64,000 bases of DNA from CBDBJQ01 sp965206405 (GTDB lineage: Bacteria; Pseudomonadota; Alphaproteobacteria; UBA8366), in the NCBI GenBank assembly GCA_965206405.1, contig CBDBJQ010000006.1, positions 434,001 to 498,000 on the forward strand, in the 5' to 3' direction. The position numbers and the translations under genes were made by a program. Below are positions 63,304 through 64,000 of this stretch, piece after piece. Positions within the stretch are counted from its first letter, which is position 1; every line of letters starts with the position of its first letter. Below the pieces are notes generated by a model. It did not search any database. It had not been told where the DNA came from and saw only the letters and a program-made list of their open reading frames with translations.

Positions 63304-64000
63304 TCACAGCGCCTCGGCACCGGAGATGATCTCGATCAGCTCCTTGGTGATGAGCGCCTGGCGCGAGCGGTTGTAGGTGAGTGTCAGCTGGTCGATCATG
63401 TCGCCGGCGTTGCGGGTGGCATTGTCCATCGCCGTCATGCGCGCACCCTGCTCGGCGGCGAAGGTCTCGAGCATGGCACGGAAAATCTGAACCGACATGT
63501 TGCGCGGCAGCAGGGCGGCGAGGATTTCCTCTTCATCCGGCTCGAATTCGTAGCTCGCGGCCGGCCCATCTTCCTGAATCTCGCTACCTGCGTTATCCGC
63601 ATCGTCGTCTGTTGCTTCTGGCATGGCGAAGGGAATCAGTTGCTGTGGCGTGACCTCCTGGGTCAGAGCCGAGATGAAGCGATTGTAATAGACGGTGCAG
63701 ACGTCGAACTCGCCCGCCTCGAACATCTCCATGATGCGTCCGGCGATATCCGCTGCGCCTGCGAAGCCCGGGGATGGCTTGGCGATCTCTTCGAGGGCCA
63801 CTGTCAGCTGGCTGCCGAACTCCCGGCGCATCGCCCCGTTACCCTTGCGGCCGACGCCGAACAGCTTGACCTGCTTGCCGTTCGTTTCCAGTTCACGGAT
63901 GCGGAGTCTGAGCCGGCGCATGATGTTGGCATTGAAGCCGCCGCACAGCCCCCTGTCCGAGGTCATGACGACCAGCAGGTGGACCTCGTCGCGCCCGGTT
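63304..64000 (-). CDS. atpG: ATP synthase F1 gamma subunit (N-terminus off the right edge)
   Basis: About 232 C-terminal residues are visible of the ~290 expected. They run from the conserved [20 protein letters not shown] through to the rotor-end helix [20 protein letters not shown] then [20 protein letters not shown]. The frame is open to the window end, so the start is outside. Residues around ENDAD-type [10 protein letters not shown] form an acidic insertion. Upstream of atpD in the usual order. Confidence 0.95.
   Translation of the reverse strand, partial: TGRDEVHLLVVMTSDRGLCGGFNANIMRRLRLRIRELETNGKQVKLFGVGRKGNGAMRREFGSQLTVALEEIAKPSPGFAGAADIAGRIMEMFEAGEFDVCTVYYNRFISALTQEVTPQQLIPFAMPEATDDDADNAGSEIQEDGPAASYEFEPDEEEILAALLPRNMSVQIFRAMLETFAAEQGARMTAMDNATRNAGDMIDQLTLTYNRSRQALITKELIEIISGAEAL

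Overview
This window is high-GC alphaproteobacterial chromosome. The evidence is the aroA-cmk-rpsA cluster, a CarD/fdxA/S4/Suv3-like helicase cluster beside rpoH, a phaR/phaC/phaA/phaB locus, an atpGDC operon end, an NAD-formate dehydrogenase with a fused beta subunit (as in Methylorubrum FDH1), and a type II-C CRISPR locus whose repeat and tracrRNA resemble those I remember for Parvibaculum. I do not assign a genus.

Layout. 1-4 kb: rpsA (runs off the left edge), cmk, aroA. 4.2-5.0 kb: tRNA-Ala(GGC) and a decayed phage-type DUF5131 gene. 5.0-13.5 kb: formate dehydrogenase alpha and fused gamma-beta subunits, formyl-CoA:oxalate CoA-transferase (frc), a ThDP-dependent lyase and an FCD-type GntR regulator; together they look like an oxalyl-CoA/formyl-CoA to formate to CO2 + NADH module. 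13.6-18 kb: phaR and, divergently, a small PhaE-like protein, a PhaC-like synthase, phaA and phaB. 18-24 kb: assorted oxidoreductases, two hydrolases and a dead flavin monooxygenase. 24.3-25.3 kb: first of three near-identical 978-bp IS5-like elements. 26-32.8 kb: a compact coenzyme F420 operon (npdG, cofE, cofD, cofC, fused cofG-cofH) followed by an LLM-type flavin/F420 oxidoreductase. 33-37.7 kb: dapF, mtaB, yciB, NUDIX, pgk.

37.7-44.7 kb is an accessory island ending at tRNA-Arg(CCT): gene remnants, a broken brnT with a (GA)11 microsatellite next to intact brnA, an internally deleted IS21, an EamA exporter, an XRE-ImmA regulator paired with a PIN-domain protein, a TauD-type dioxygenase and an SDR. 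44.8-52.4 kb is housekeeping again: rpoH, a CarD protein with a histone-H1-like tail, fdxA, an S4 protein, a Suv3-like helicase, trxA and a glycosyltransferase.

52.8-61.2 kb is a minimal CRISPR-Cas type II-C locus (cas9-cas1-cas2, divergent tracrRNA, no cas4 or csn2). The array has only four recognisable repeats and is split by 3.3 kb of insertion sequences: an IS3-family element sandwiched between two inverted copies of the 978-bp element. Every full repeat carries a sigma70-like promoter reading into its downstream spacer, so the two spacers left of the insertion may still be expressed. 61.3-64 kb: atpC, atpD and partial atpG.

Across the window many gene ends carry two-copy tandem duplications of 11-21 bp, often overlapping the stop codon or ribosome binding site. 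This is a genome habit I could not explain.
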